Positions 18,885-30,066 of a DNA stretch of 64,000 nt are shown here, one piece after another. The position numbers and the translations under genes were made by a program. Numbering within the stretch: position 1 is the first letter of the stretch; each line of letters begins with the position of its first letter. Below the pieces are notes generated by a model. It did no database searches. It saw only the letters and a list, made by a program, of their open reading frames with translations, and had not been told where the DNA came from. Origin of the DNA: Hyphococcus sp. (GTDB lineage: Bacteria; Pseudomonadota; Alphaproteobacteria; Caulobacterales; Parvularculaceae); the NCBI GenBank assembly GCA_028281665.1, contig JANQJK010000013.1, positions 57,841 to 121,840 on the forward strand, given 5' to 3'.

Positions 18885-20262
18885 GGCGGCGATCAAGGCG
18901 GGCCTGACCGAAGGGGTGGCGCTGACCGACGCCCGCGCGGTGTTGCCGATATTGAAGACAAAAGTCGCCGAGCCGGAGCGGGACGCCGCCTTCCTCGCGG
19001 CGTTGCATCGCTGGGCCGGTCGTTTTTCACCATTCGTTGCAAAAGACGGCTTCCCGGGCGCTCCCCAAGACGGGCTTTGTCTCGATATTACAGGTTGCGC
19101 TCATCTCTTTGGCGGCGAACAGGCCATGCTTGAAGAAATGAGCAGCGAGCTTGCGCGATTGGGCGTGCGCAACGCTTGCGCTGTCGCTGATACGAAAGGC
19201 GCTGCTTTCGCGTTGGCGCGGCAGGTCAAGTCTGCCGTCGTCGCTCCGTCAGGGAAAACGCGTGAAGCCCTTGCGGATTTGCCTTTGTTCGGTCTGCGGA
19301 TCGACCGTGAAACGGTTGCGGGTTTAAACCGTCTTGGTCTTGCGACCATTGGCGCGCTTTATGACGTGCCGAGAGCATCGCTGGCGAGGCGGTTTGGTCT
19401 CACTCTCGTCACGCGGCTTGATCAGGCGCTGGGGTTTGTCAGCGAACCAGTGGCGCCGGCTGCGCCGGTTAAAATTTTTGCCGCGCGCATGACCCTGCCG
19501 GAACCGATCGGGCTTGTGGACGATGTGAAGGAAGCGCTGCGTCGCCTCCTTGCGCAACTCTGCATGGGGCTTGAAGAAGCGGGCGCCGGCATGCGCGCCG
19601 TGCGCCTTACCGTGCGCCGCACCGACAATAGCGAGGAGCCGGTTGATATCGGGCTCGCAAAGCCCTCACGGGACGGGACAATGATCCTGCGGCTGTTCGA
19701 GCGAGAGCTCGATGCGCTCGACGCCGGCTTCGGGATTGAATTTTTGCGACTGCAGGCGCGGGGCGTCGAACCCTTGTCGCCGCGCCAGCTTTCCGGCGAT
19801 CCTTCGAAACAGAACGAGGGCGCGCTTGACGAACTCATTGCGCGCCTGGGCAACCGCATTGGTTTCGATCAGGTCAAGCGCTTCATACCGCAGGAAAGCC
19901 ACATTCCCGAGCGGGCCTTTCTGCGCGGTGCAGCAATCCGCATGCGGACTGAAAAGGTTGAATGGGCGCGCGCCGGCCCCCGCCGGCCGCTGACGCTGTT
20001 CCCGCCCGAACCGGTGCAGCAGATCCTGCCCGGCAGGCCGCCAAAGGCGATTTCCTGGCGGGGGCGAAAAATTGATATCGCAAAGGCGGCCGGCCCTGAG
20101 CGTATTGCGCCGGAATGGTGGCGGAAAAATCCGGGCTGGGCCGGCAAGCCGAAAGATTACTGGCGTGTTGAAGGAACGGGCGGGGAACGGCTGTGGCTCG
20201 CAGAAGACCATGAAGCCAGGAAGGAAGGCGCGGACTGGAAAGTCTGCGGCGAATTCCCGTGA
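18742..20262 (+). CDS. imuB: Y-family DNA polymerase-like protein ImuB
   Basis: MQKRVLSLWFPGLPADRMARS ... GLCLDITGCAHLFGGE. Confidence 0.92.
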   Translation: MQKRVLSLWFPGLPADRMARSAGFSDLMGPFAVVAEEKNALRLFSLNEAAIKAGLTEGVALTDARAVLPILKTKVAEPERDAAFLAALHRWAGRFSPFVAKDGFPGAPQDGLCLDITGCAHLFGGEQAMLEEMSSELARLGVRNACAVADTKGAAFALARQVKSAVVAPSGKTREALADLPLFGLRIDRETVAGLNRLGLATIGALYDVPRASLARRFGLTLVTRLDQALGFVSEPVAPAAPVKIFAARMTLPEPIGLVDDVKEALRRLLAQLCMGLEEAGAGMRAVRLTVRRTDNSEEPVDIGLAKPSRDGTMILRLFERELDALDAGFGIEFLRLQARGVEPLSPRQLSGDPSKQNEGALDELIARLGNRIGFDQVKRFIPQESHIPERAFLRGAAIRMRTEKVEWARAGPRRPLTLFPPEPVQQILPGRPPKAISWRGRKIDIAKAAGPERIAPEWWRKNPGWAGKPKDYWRVEGTGGERLWLAEDHEARKEGADWKVCGEFP

Positions 20263-23200
20263 GCTACGCTGAGCTGTGCGCGACATCCAACTTTACTTTC
20301 CTCACCGGCGCATCGCATCCGGAAGAGCTGGCGGCGCGTGCAAAGGGTCTGGGGCTCAAGGCGCTCGCCGTCACAGACCGCAACAGCCTTGCAGGCATTG
20401 TGCGCGCCCATGCAGCGGCGAAGGAGGAGGGCCTGAAATACATTGTCGGCGCACGCATCGCCCTGGAGGACGGCGCGGAATTTTTGATGTTTCCCGAAGA
20501 CAGAACGGCCTATGGCCGTCTCTGCCGGCTCCTTACGACCGGCAAGCGCCGGGCGGAAAAGGGAAGTTGCAGCCTTCAGCTTGCAGACCTTCTTGAATGG
20601 GCTGAAGGCTCAGTATTGGTGGGGTTGCCGCCCGATGTAATGGAAGAAGAACCGAAGCTTTTCCTCTTGCATATCCAAACCCTCAAACGAAAATATCCAA
20701 CCTCAACTTATCTCGCCGCCTATCCCCGTTATGACGGAAGGGATCAGGCGCGGTTTGCCCGCCTGAAAGACATTGCCGACGCTCAGCAAACGCCGATGGT
20801 TGCGGTTGGCGACGCGCTTATGCATGACAGCGCGCGGCGCCCCCTGGCCGATGTCCTCTCCTGCATCCGAGAGAAGACAACCATCGATCAGCTTGGCCGT
20901 CATGCGCAGCCGAATGCCGAGCGCCGTCTTAAAAGCCCGTTTGAAATGCGTCGCCTCTTCGCCGGTCATGAAGACGCGTTGGCCCGCACGCTTGAGATCG
21001 TCGAACGCTGCACATTCTCGCTTGATGAGTTGCGTTACGAGTATCCGGACGAGGTGAGCAATGGCGAGGAGCCTTTCGATCGGCTGACGCGGCTGACCGA
21101 AGAGGGCTTGCGCGAAAAATATCCGGACGGCGCGCCGCTTCCCGTTCGCGCCACCGTCGAAAAGGAATTCCGCCTTATCCGCGAGCTGGATTATGCGCGT
21201 TATTTCCTCACCGTGCATGACATTGTCCTCTTCGCCCGTGAGCGTGGCATTCTTTGTCAGGGGCGCGGTTCGGCGGCCAATTCCATTGTCTGTTACGCTC
21301 TCGGCATCACCTCCATCGCTCCCGACCTTATCTCCATGGTCTTTGAGCGCTTTGTTTCTGCGGCTCGCAACGAGCCGCCGGATATCGACGTCGATTTCGA
21401 ACATGAGCGGCGTGAGGAGGTGATCCAGCATATCTATGAGAAATATACTCGCGATCGCGCTGGGATTTGCGCCACCGTCTGTCATTTTCGCTCCCGCGCA
21501 GCGATCCGCGAAGTGGGTAAAGCGATGGGATTGTCCGCAGACGTTGTGTCGGCGCTGGCGAGTCAGGTCTGGGGCTGGTCCTCGGAAGGCGTGAGCGAGG
21601 ATCGCGCCAGACAGGCGGGGTTGTCGACCGCCGATCCGCGTCTCAAGCAGACCCTGGCGCTGACCAGGGAGCTGATCGGTTTTCCTCGGCATCTTTCGCA
21701 GCATGTGGGCGGCTTCGTTATCACCCGAGGGCGTCTTGATGAATTCTGCGCTATTGAAAACGCGGCCATGGATGACCGCACGGTGATCGAGTGGGACAAG
21801 GACGATATTGACGTTCTCGGCATGCTGAAAGTGGATGTTCTGTCCCTCGGCATGCTCACCTGTATCCGCAAGGCGTTCGATTTGCTGAGCCAGCATGAAG
21901 GCGTGAACTATGCTCTGGAGACTCTCCCGGCAGAGGATCCGACTGTTTACGACATGTTGTGCGAAGGTGATTCCGTCGGCCTCTTCCAGGTGGAAAGCCG
22001 GGCGCAGATGAACTTTCTGCCGCGCATGCGGCCGCGCAACTTTTACGATCTTGTCATTGAAGTCGCGATCGTCCGCCCCGGCCCCATTCAGGGCGATATG
22101 GTCCACCCTTATCTGAAACGCCGGCGTGGCGAGGAGAAGGTGACCTTTCCTTCTGACGATCTGCGCGATGTTCTCAACAAGACGCTCGGTGTGCCGTTGT
22201 TTCAGGAACAGGCGATGCAGGTTGCTGTAGTGGTGGCGGGATTTGACCCCAGCGAGGCGGATGCTCTGCGCCGGTCGCTCGGCGCTTTCCGCGGGCCAGG
22301 CACGGTGTCCAAGTTTAAGGAAAGATTTTTAACAGGGTCGGTCGAACGCGGGTACGACCTTGATTTTGCCGAGCGCTGTTTTTCTCAGCTTGAAGGTTTT
22401 TCCGGTTACGGATTTCCTGAAAGCCACGCGGCGAGTTTTGCGCTCCTTGTTTATGCGTCCGCCTGGCTGAAGAAGCATCACCCGGCGGTTTTCTGTTGTG
22501 CGATCCTGAATTCCCAGCCCATGGGGTTTTACGCTCCCGCCCAGCTTGTTCGCGATGCGCGAGAGCATGGGGTTGAAGTCCGGCCCATTTCCATCAACGC
22601 GAGCTACTGGGAGAATACGCTTGAACCGGACGGTTTTGGCGAACATGCGGTGCGGCTCGGGTTTAGGCAGCTTAAAGGCTTTAAGGAAGAAGATGCGGCC
22701 TGGCTGACGGCTGCTCGCGGCAATGGCTACCGTTCGGTTGAAGCGGTCTGGCGATGCGCTGGCGTTGGTCCTGCAGCGCTGGCCACACTCGCCGAAGCCG
22801 ATGCTTTTGCGGAGTTAGACTTGTCGCGGCGTGAAGCGTTATGGGCTGCGAAAGCGATCCGCAGCGAAGAACCGATGCCGCTGTTCCAGCAGGAGGAAGA
22901 TGATGCGCTGACGGAAGAACCGGCGCGGCTGCCGGCTATGTCGCTGGGGGAGGAGGTGTTTGAGGATTATGTGGCGACGCGTTTGTCGCTGCGCGCCCAT
23001 CCGGTTGAGTTGTTGCGCGAAAGGCTGGGCGGTCTCAAAGCCGAAGACCAGATGAAACCCGCCGATGGCGAACGGGTGAGTGTCAGCGGTCTTGTCATTA
23101 CCCGCCAGCGGCCGGGTACGGCGAGCGGCGTTATCTTTATCACCCTTGAAGACGAAACCGGCGTCATCAATGTCATCGTCTGGCCGAAAACCTTTGAGCG

Positions 23201-23507
23201 CTATCGCAAGGTGGTGATGCAGGGGAGGCTCCTGCGCGTCACCGGCAAACTCCAGCGGGAAGGCTCCGTCATGCATATCGTTTCATGGAAGATCGAGGAC
23301 TGTTCTTATATGCTCGACGAACTGGGCCGCGCCGGCGCTGCGGGCCGTACGCTTGAGCAGGAGGTTGGCCGTTCGGATGAAGCCAAACATCCGGTCTCCC
23401 GCGTCGATCACGGTCCCGCTTCCAAGCGTCAACCTTCACACATACCGCGCCCGCGCCACCCACGCGAACAGGCCAAGGTTTTATTCCCAAGCAGGGACTT
23501 TCATTGA
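20259..23507 (+). CDS. dnaE2: Error-prone DNA polymerase III alpha subunit DnaE2 (ImuC)
   Basis: YAELCATSNFTFLTGASHPEEL, GRGSAANSIVCYALGIT, PDIDVDFEHERREEVIQ. Confidence 0.97.
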   Translation: MSYAELCATSNFTFLTGASHPEELAARAKGLGLKALAVTDRNSLAGIVRAHAAAKEEGLKYIVGARIALEDGAEFLMFPEDRTAYGRLCRLLTTGKRRAEKGSCSLQLADLLEWAEGSVLVGLPPDVMEEEPKLFLLHIQTLKRKYPTSTYLAAYPRYDGRDQARFARLKDIADAQQTPMVAVGDALMHDSARRPLADVLSCIREKTTIDQLGRHAQPNAERRLKSPFEMRRLFAGHEDALARTLEIVERCTFSLDELRYEYPDEVSNGEEPFDRLTRLTEEGLREKYPDGAPLPVRATVEKEFRLIRELDYARYFLTVHDIVLFARERGILCQGRGSAANSIVCYALGITSIAPDLISMVFERFVSAARNEPPDIDVDFEHERREEVIQHIYEKYTRDRAGICATVCHFRSRAAIREVGKAMGLSADVVSALASQVWGWSSEGVSEDRARQAGLSTADPRLKQTLALTRELIGFPRHLSQHVGGFVITRGRLDEFCAIENAAMDDRTVIEWDKDDIDVLGMLKVDVLSLGMLTCIRKAFDLLSQHEGVNYALETLPAEDPTVYDMLCEGDSVGLFQVESRAQMNFLPRMRPRNFYDLVIEVAIVRPGPIQGDMVHPYLKRRRGEEKVTFPSDDLRDVLNKTLGVPLFQEQAMQVAVVVAGFDPSEADALRRSLGAFRGPGTVSKFKERFLTGSVERGYDLDFAERCFSQLEGFSGYGFPESHAASFALLVYASAWLKKHHPAVFCCAILNSQPMGFYAPAQLVRDAREHGVEVRPISINASYWENTLEPDGFGEHAVRLGFRQLKGFKEEDAAWLTAARGNGYRSVEAVWRCAGVGPAALATLAEADAFAELDLSRREALWAAKAIRSEEPMPLFQQEEDDALTEEPARLPAMSLGEEVFEDYVATRLSLRAHPVELLRERLGGLKAEDQMKPADGERVSVSGLVITRQRPGTASGVIFITLEDETGVINVIVWPKTFERYRKVVMQGRLLRVTGKLQREGSVMHIVSWKIEDCSYMLDELGRAGAAGRTLEQEVGRSDEAKHPVSRVDHGPASKRQPSHIPRPRHPREQAKVLFPSRDFH

Positions 23508-23575
23508 CACCGGCGCTCTGAAGCGTGCGTCGGCGTCGCATTGACCGAACGGCGGTTCCGGTTCATCCAGCACCT

Positions 23576-24451
23576 ATGGAAAATCTCGACGAAAAGAAAT
23601 CCCGCGCAAAGGCCTGGTTCGAAAAGCTGCGCGACGAAATCATCGCGGCGTTCGAGGCGCTCGAAGACAAGGCCGGCGATCTCTACGCCGATATGGCGCC
23701 GGGGCGCTTTGAGCGCACGCCATGGACGCGCGGCGATGGATCTGAAGACCAGGGCGGCGGCGTTATGTCGATGATCAATGGCCGCGTCTTCGAAAAGGCA
23801 GGTGTCCACACGTCCACAGTCTACGGAGAATTTTCCGAAGAGTTTCGCAAGCAGATCCCCGGCGCAGAAGAAGATCCGCGATTCTGGGCGAGCGGGATTT
23901 CGCTCATCGCCCACACTCGCAATCCGCACGCGCCGGCGGCGCATATGAATACGCGCATGCTGGTGACGACGAAATGCTGGTTCGGCGGCGGCGGGGATTT
24001 GAACCCCATGCATCCCGCATACCGCAGCGACGACCACGAAGATACGCAGGTCTTTCTCGCGGCAATGCAGTCAGCCTGCGACGTTCATGACGCGACGTAT
24101 TTTCCGAAATTTAAAAAATGGTGCGACGACTATTTCTGGTTGCCGCACCGCAATGAGCCGCGCGGCGTCGGCGGAATATTTTACGACCGCCACGATAGCG
24201 GCGACTGGGAAGCAGACTTTGCCTTCACCATGGATGTCGGCAAGGCGTTTCGCGATATCTACCCCGTGCTCGTCGCCAAACGCATGGATCAGCCATGGTC
24301 GGCGGACGACCGCGAAAAGCAGCTTGTGCAGCGCGGGCGCTATGCAGAATTCAACCTGCTTTACGACCGTGGGACGACCTTCGGCCTGAAAACCGGCGGC
24401 AATGTCAATTCGATCCTGTCTTCGCTTCCGCCGGAAGCCAAGTGGCCCTAG
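23576..24451 (+). CDS. hemF: Oxygen-dependent coproporphyrinogen III oxidase
   Basis: [22 protein letters not shown] ... [24 protein letters not shown]. Confidence 0.97.
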   Translation: MENLDEKKSRAKAWFEKLRDEIIAAFEALEDKAGDLYADMAPGRFERTPWTRGDGSEDQGGGVMSMINGRVFEKAGVHTSTVYGEFSEEFRKQIPGAEEDPRFWASGISLIAHTRNPHAPAAHMNTRMLVTTKCWFGGGGDLNPMHPAYRSDDHEDTQVFLAAMQSACDVHDATYFPKFKKWCDDYFWLPHRNEPRGVGGIFYDRHDSGDWEADFAFTMDVGKAFRDIYPVLVAKRMDQPWSADDREKQLVQRGRYAEFNLLYDRGTTFGLKTGGNVNSILSSLPPEAKWP

Positions 24452-24547
24452 CGCCTGCTCCGGCGTGATAATATCCGGCGCCGGCGGCAATTCCATTGAC
24501 CGGAAGAACGGTTTAGGTTGCGCGCGTCTCCCGCGCAAGATGAGCCT

Positions 24548-26038
24548 ATGTCCGACTTTGAAACGCCGTTCATCCTAGCCATTGATCAGGGCACGACCTC
24601 CAGTCGCGCCATCGTGTTTGATCGCGCCGGCCGCATCGTCGCTGACGCGCAGGAAGAATTTCAGCAGCATTACCCCGAGGATGGGTGGGTCGAGCACGAT
24701 CCGGAGGATATCTGGCGAACGACCCTCGACACCGCGCGTAAGGCTTTTCAGGAAGCCGAAAAGCTCGGCGAAGTCGCCGCCATCGGCGTCACCAATCAAC
24801 GCGAAACGACAACGATCTGGGACCGGGCGGACGGCAAACCGATTTACAACGCCATTGTCTGGCAGGATCGGCGCACCGCGGACCGATGCGCCGCACTTAA
24901 AACGGACGGACGGGAAGCGCATGTGGCGGCGCGCACTGGCCTTGTTCTCGATCCCTATTTCTCGGCGACCAAAGCCGCTTGGATTCTGGATCATGTGGAT
25001 GGCGCGCGCGGTCGCGCCGACGCCGGCGATCTCGCATTCGGCACCATCGATTCGTTTTTGATATGGCGTCTCACCGGCGGCAAGGTTCACGCGACCGACG
25101 TCACCAATGCAAGCCGCACCAGTCTTTACAACATTCACGAGAATGCGTGGGACGATGCGCTGCTCGATATCTTTGGCGTGCCGGCCGCAATTCTTCCGCA
25201 TGTTCACGACAGCGCGGCGATGTTCGGTGAAACAGATCCGGATATTTTTGGCCGGCCGGTGCCGATTTGCGGCGTCGCTGGCGATCAGCAGGCGGCTGCG
25301 TTCGGACAGGCCTGTTTCTCAACAGGCGACGTAAAAAGCACGTATGGCACCGGGTGTTTCGTGCTGGCCAACACCGGCGATAAGGTCGTCGAATCGAAAA
25401 ACAATCTGTTGTCGACAATCGCCTGGCGTATCGGCGGTGAGACGACATACGCCCTTGAGGGCTCCATTTTTATTGCCGGCGCGGCCGTTCAATGGCTGCG
25501 CGACGAGCTGAAGATCATCAAGGACTCCGCGGAGACGCAGGCGCTCGCCGAAAGCATTGAGACCAATAACGGCGTTTACATGGTGCCCGCTTTTACCGGC
25601 CTCGGGGCGCCCCATTGGGCGCCTGAGGCGCGAGGCGGGGTATACGGATTAACGCGGGGCGTGGGGCGGGCCGAGCTAGCCCGGGCGGCGCTCGAGTCCG
25701 TCGCATATCAGACTGCCGATTTGATGACGGCGATGGCCGCTGACGGCGCGGCGCCGCAATCATTGCGGGTCGATGGCGGCATGGTTGCGAATGACTGGGT
25801 GATGCAGTTTCTCTCGGACATACTGGACGTGACGGTGGAGCGACCCAAGGTTCTGGAAACGACGGCGCTGGGCGCTGCGTATCTCGCCGGGTTGCAGGCC
25901 GGAATTTATAAGGACACTGAAGAAATTGCAGAGAGCCGGCGCATAGATGCGCGCTTTCAGCCTGCCATGGCCCCGGAAACGCGAAACGCCGCGCTGGCCG
26001 GATGGGCGAAAGCGCTGGAGCGCACGTTACTGCCATAA
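24548..26038 (+). CDS. glpK: Glycerol kinase
   Basis: [20 protein letters not shown] ... [18 protein letters not shown]. Confidence 0.97.
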   Translation: MSDFETPFILAIDQGTTSSRAIVFDRAGRIVADAQEEFQQHYPEDGWVEHDPEDIWRTTLDTARKAFQEAEKLGEVAAIGVTNQRETTTIWDRADGKPIYNAIVWQDRRTADRCAALKTDGREAHVAARTGLVLDPYFSATKAAWILDHVDGARGRADAGDLAFGTIDSFLIWRLTGGKVHATDVTNASRTSLYNIHENAWDDALLDIFGVPAAILPHVHDSAAMFGETDPDIFGRPVPICGVAGDQQAAAFGQACFSTGDVKSTYGTGCFVLANTGDKVVESKNNLLSTIAWRIGGETTYALEGSIFIAGAAVQWLRDELKIIKDSAETQALAESIETNNGVYMVPAFTGLGAPHWAPEARGGVYGLTRGVGRAELARAALESVAYQTADLMTAMAADGAAPQSLRVDGGMVANDWVMQFLSDILDVTVERPKVLETTALGAAYLAGLQAGIYKDTEEIAESRRIDARFQPAMAPETRNAALAGWAKALERTLLP

Positions 26039-26052
26039 CGCGGGACAATCAG

Positions 26053-26937
26053 TTGAGCGAACAAAAACGAGTGGTCGGGTTCATCGGCGGATCCGGCGTT
26101 TATCGCGCCGACGCGCTTCAGAATGCGGAACGCATTGAAATTGAAACGCCCTGGGGCGCGCCATCAGACGCCTTGACGCTCGGAGAGATCGGCGGCGTTG
26201 ACGTTGTCTTTCTGGCCCGCCACGGCGCCGGCCATCGCCTGCCGCCGAGCGCCATCAATTATCGCGCCAACATTGACGCGATGAAGCGCGCCGGGGTTAC
26301 GGATTTGATTTCTCTATCGGCATGCGGATCGTTTCGCGAAGGTCTGCGGCCGGGAACGTTTGTTCTGGTTGATCAGTTCATCGACCGCACGAGCGGCCGT
26401 GAGAACACGTTTTTCGGGCCGGGTTTCGTCGCCCATGTGTCGATGGCGCACCCGGTTTGTCCGGCGCTCGCCGGCGCGGCGGCGGCGTCATGCGACGCCC
26501 TCGACATTCCTTACGCCGCGGGCGGAACCTATCTCGTCATGAACGGGCCGCAGTTTTCATCCCTGGCGGAGTCCAATCTTTATCGGTCCTGGGGCTGCGA
26601 CGTCATCGGCATGACGAACATGCCCGAAGCAAAGCTCGCCCGCGAGGCGGAGTTGCCCTACGCCACCATCGCCATGGTGACGGATTACGATTGCTGGCAC
26701 GAGGAGGAGGGGCCCGTGGAGGTCTCCAAGGTTCTTGCGGTGATGGCCGAGAACACGAAGAACGCCGCCCGCCTGATCGAAGACCTGACGTCCCGACTTG
26801 GTCCGATGCGCGAGCTTTCGCCGCTCGCAATTGAAACGACCCTGGACATGGCGGTGATTACATCGCCGGAAGCGCGCGATCCGGCAACTGTCGCGAGGCT
26901 TGACGCCGTTGCCGGCCGCTTCCTCAAGTCCTGCTGA
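26053..26937 (+). CDS. mtnP: S-methyl-5'-thioadenosine phosphorylase (TTG start likely)
   Basis: VGFIGGSGVY; FLARHGAGHRLPPSAINYRANIDAMK; MVTDYDCWH. Confidence 0.93.
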   Translation: MSEQKRVVGFIGGSGVYRADALQNAERIEIETPWGAPSDALTLGEIGGVDVVFLARHGAGHRLPPSAINYRANIDAMKRAGVTDLISLSACGSFREGLRPGTFVLVDQFIDRTSGRENTFFGPGFVAHVSMAHPVCPALAGAAAASCDALDIPYAAGGTYLVMNGPQFSSLAESNLYRSWGCDVIGMTNMPEAKLAREAELPYATIAMVTDYDCWHEEEGPVEVSKVLAVMAENTKNAARLIEDLTSRLGPMRELSPLAIETTLDMAVITSPEARDPATVARLDAVAGRFLKSC

Positions 26938-26979
26938 GACTTAAAAGTTGGACGTGGCGCAGGCGCGCGTTACTCGGGT

Positions 26980-28077
26980 TTATGTGTTGAACCGGAAATG
27001 CATCACGTCGCCTTCCGCGACAACGTAGTCTTTCCCTTCGAGGCGCATTCTCCCGGCTTCCTTCGCCCCTTGCTCGCCATTATGGGTGACGTAGTCATCG
27101 AACGAGATGGTTTCCGCCCGGATGAAACCTTTTTCGAAATCCGTATGGATAACGCCGGCCGCCTGCGGCGCCGTTGCGCCGCGCGGGATCGTCCATGCGC
27201 GCGCCTCCTTGGGGCCGGCGGTAAAATAGGTGCGCAGATCAAGAAGGTCGTAACCCGCGTGAATGAGCCGGTTAAGGCCCGGTTCTTCGAGGCCGAGCGT
27301 TTCAAGATATTCGACCTGTTCTTCGTCGTCGAGCTGGGCGAGTTCTGATTCGATCTTTGCCGATATTACCACGGCGACGGCGTTCTCTTTTGCTGCGTGA
27401 GATTCAACGGCGCGCGAGTATGCATTGCCGTCTGCGGCGGCGGCTTCCTCCACATTGGCGACAAAAAGCACCGGCTTGGAGGTCAGGAGTTGCAGGGCGA
27501 GCCAGTCCTTGCGCTCATCGTCGCTGATTTCGACGGTGCGGGCAGGGCGGCCTTCGCGCAAAACGTCGAGCGCCTTGTCCACAAGGACCAAGGCCGCCTT
27601 TGCTTCCTTGTCCTGGCCCTTTGCCTTTTTCTCAAGATTGACCCGGCGTTTTTCAAGGCTTTCCAGATCCGCAAGCATCAGTTCCGTTTCGACCACCTCA
27701 AAGTCCGCAATCGGATCAATCTTGTTCGAAACATGGGTGACGTCGTCATCGTCGAAACACCGCAACACATAGGCGATCGCGTCCACTTCTCTGATGTTGG
27801 CCAGAAACTGGTTCCCGAGGCCTTCGCCTTTCGATGCGCCCTTTACGAGACCGGCAATGTCAACGAACTGCATTCTGGCGGGAATGATCTCCGCCGACTT
27901 GGCGATTTCGGCGAGCTTTTTAAGACGCGTTTCCGGCACTGCGACATCGCCCACATTGGGTTCGATCGTACAGAACGGGTAATTCGCCGCCTGCGCCGCC
28001 GCCGTCTTCGTCAGCGCGTTAAAGAGCGTTGATTTGCCGACATTCGGCAATCCGACAATGCCACACTTAAATCCCAT
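26980..28077 (-). CDS. ychF: Redox-regulated ATPase/GTPase YchF
   Basis: [25 protein letters not shown]. Confidence 0.97.
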   Translation of the reverse strand: MGFKCGIVGLPNVGKSTLFNALTKTAAAQAANYPFCTIEPNVGDVAVPETRLKKLAEIAKSAEIIPARMQFVDIAGLVKGASKGEGLGNQFLANIREVDAIAYVLRCFDDDDVTHVSNKIDPIADFEVVETELMLADLESLEKRRVNLEKKAKGQDKEAKAALVLVDKALDVLREGRPARTVEISDDERKDWLALQLLTSKPVLFVANVEEAAAADGNAYSRAVESHAAKENAVAVVISAKIESELAQLDDEEQVEYLETLGLEEPGLNRLIHAGYDLLDLRTYFTAGPKEARAWTIPRGATAPQAAGVIHTDFEKGFIRAETISFDDYVTHNGEQGAKEAGRMRLEGKDYVVAEGDVMHFRFNT

Positions 28078-28094
28078 TTATCGAATTCCTGCTG

Positions 28095-28808
28095 TTATCG
28101 GCCGAGGAGTTTCCGAAACGCCTCGGTGAACGGATTGCCATCCGCGTCGTCGTTCGGTTCCGCCGTTTTCCGTTCTGTAGTCTGCTCCGGCGTTTTTGGC
28201 GCGGGCTTCGGCGCTTGCTCTTTGCGCGCCGGCGCTATGCGTTGCGCCACATCGGCGGCGAAGCGCTGGTCTTCGTCCTCGGCCAGAAATGGCGCGGCTT
28301 TTGTGATCGCGTCCAGCACCGGATCGAGCCATTCACGATCGGCCTTCGAAAAGTTGCCGAGGACATGGTTGGTGACCTTGGACTTGTCCCCCGGATGTCC
28401 GATGCCGATGCGCACACGGCGAAAAGCGTTGCCGAGATGGCTGTCGATGGATCGGATGCCGTTATGCCCGGCTGCGCCGCCGCCGGTTTTCACCCGCAGT
28501 TTGCCCGGCGCGAGATCGAGCTCGTCGTAGAAAACGACGAAATCATCGGCGCTGAGTTTATAAAAATCCGCCGCGGCGCGTAGCGACCGTCCGGAATCGT
28601 TCATGTGCGTCAAGGGCTTTAGAACGATGGCCTTTTGACGTCCGGTGCGCGTATCGAGAAAGCCTTCGCGGCATTGACCGTGAAACTTTTCGCGCGGCGC
28701 GGAGAAGCCATGGGCGTCCGCAATCGCGTCAACCGCCATGAAACCGACATTGTGGCGGTGGCGCGAATATTTCTCGCCAGGATTACCGAGGCCAGCCAGC
28801 ACGATCAT
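28095..28808 (-). CDS. pth: Peptidyl-tRNA hydrolase with C-terminal extension
   Basis: LAGLGNPGEKYSRHRHNVGFMAVD; GGAAGHNGIRSI. Confidence 0.96.
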   Translation of the reverse strand: MIVLAGLGNPGEKYSRHRHNVGFMAVDAIADAHGFSAPREKFHGQCREGFLDTRTGRQKAIVLKPLTHMNDSGRSLRAAADFYKLSADDFVVFYDELDLAPGKLRVKTGGGAAGHNGIRSIDSHLGNAFRRVRIGIGHPGDKSKVTNHVLGNFSKADREWLDPVLDAITKAAPFLAEDEDQRFAADVAQRIAPARKEQAPKPAPKTPEQTTERKTAEPNDDADGNPFTEAFRKLLGR

Positions 28809-28821
28809 GCATCAGGACTCC

Positions 28822-28857
28822 AAAAAAAAGGCGCCGGCGCGAAAAGCGCTCGGCGCC
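28822..28857 (-). terminator. Rho-independent terminator downstream of rplY
   Basis: Minus strand GGCGCCGAGCGC-TTTT-CGCGCCGGCGCC followed by eight Ts. Confidence 0.85.
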
Positions 28858-28881
28858 AAATGTTTACCGCAAAGATGCGGG

Positions 28882-29574
28882 TTATTCTTTGCCGGCGTCG
28901 CCGCCTTCTTCGCCGCCCTCGGCTTCGCCTTCAGCGGCTTCGCCCTCGGCGCCCTCGGCGGCAGCTTCGGCGTCTTCCTCGTCATCTGCTGCGGAGCGAA
29001 CTGATGACGGCGCCGCGATCGTCGCGATCGTATAGTCGCGGTCGGTCGTCACAAGCGTTACGCCCTCCGGCAATGTAACTACTGAGACGTGCGCCGCATC
29101 GCCAATATCAAGCTCGCCCACGTCAACGTCGAAATGATCGGGAATTGCCGTCGCCGGCGCATAGACGTCGATCACGTGTCGAACGACGTTCAACACGCCG
29201 CCGCGTTTCAGTCCCGGTGATTCTTCCTCATTGATAAAGCGAACCGGCACTTCGACGTCGATGCGCGTTTTGTCGTCGACGCGAAGGAAGTCCACATGAA
29301 CGGGCATGCCCTTCACGGGGTGAATCTGAACGTCACGGGGGATCACCGGCTGCTGGCCGTCCTCGCCCGGAACGTCGATTTTCGCCAGTTGCGGGCGCAG
29401 GCGGCCGCGCAGATAGGCGTTGTTGATTTCGTTCGCTTTGAGCCGGATCGCCACCGGTTCGGCATTGCCCCCATAGAGCACGCCCGGGATCCAGCCGTCG
29501 CGGCGGGTCTGGCGGGCGCCGCCTGTGCCTGTCGCGGCGCGCGGTTCGCAGTGAAATACGTCTGCTTCGGCCAT
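28882..29574 (-). CDS. rplY: 50S ribosomal protein L25/general stress protein Ctc
   Basis: GTGGARQTRRDGWIPGVLYGG; acidic C-terminal tail. Confidence 0.93.
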   Translation of the reverse strand: MAEADVFHCEPRAATGTGGARQTRRDGWIPGVLYGGNAEPVAIRLKANEINNAYLRGRLRPQLAKIDVPGEDGQQPVIPRDVQIHPVKGMPVHVDFLRVDDKTRIDVEVPVRFINEEESPGLKRGGVLNVVRHVIDVYAPATAIPDHFDVDVGELDIGDAAHVSVVTLPEGVTLVTTDRDYTIATIAAPSSVRSAADDEEDAEAAAEGAEGEAAEGEAEGGEEGGDAGKE

Positions 29575-29902
29575 GTCTTTCATGCGTCCTTCACGCAAAA
29601 TCGACCGCTTCGGCGGATAAAGCATTATCCGCGGAACGGCCCGAAATTCCTGAATGAGCGCGGGTCTATAGAGGAAAGGGAATTCCTTCGCAAGCGCCGA
29701 AATGGATGGATCTGAAGCCCTGAGAGGGTGGCGGGGCGTCCGACTCGGTAGCCCTCTCCATGTGCGCACCCATTGCGTTTTGCGTCTGGCGAGCTCCTGC
29801 GACACAAAAACCGTTAAAAAAGTACGAACGCGGGCGCTGAGGCGTTTGCACTGGCCCGACGTCAGGAAAATCGGCACGGCCTCAAAGAGATAGGCGGATA
29901 AA

Positions 29903-29936
29903 CACGCAACAGGTGCGCTGGCGCACCTGTTGCGTG
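29903..29936. repeat. Perfect inverted repeat with 16-bp arms
   Basis: CACGCAACAGGTGCGC-TG-GCGCACCTGTTGCGTG. Confidence 0.9.
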
Positions 29937-30066
29937 CGTCACAAAAGCTAAAAATTTCCGTCACACCGCATTCACAACCGGGACGTATGGGCCGCCGCGC
30001 GTGACCGGCGATGTCGTGGGTCGCCGTCTGTTTTTTTGCGCCAGCAACTTCTTGGGGAATATCACT

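Noticed and set aside
20703-22106. 467-aa minus-strand ORF
   Set aside because: Fully antisense to dnaE2 within a clear coding frame; composition (Arg/His-rich) is typical of GC-rich shadow ORFs.
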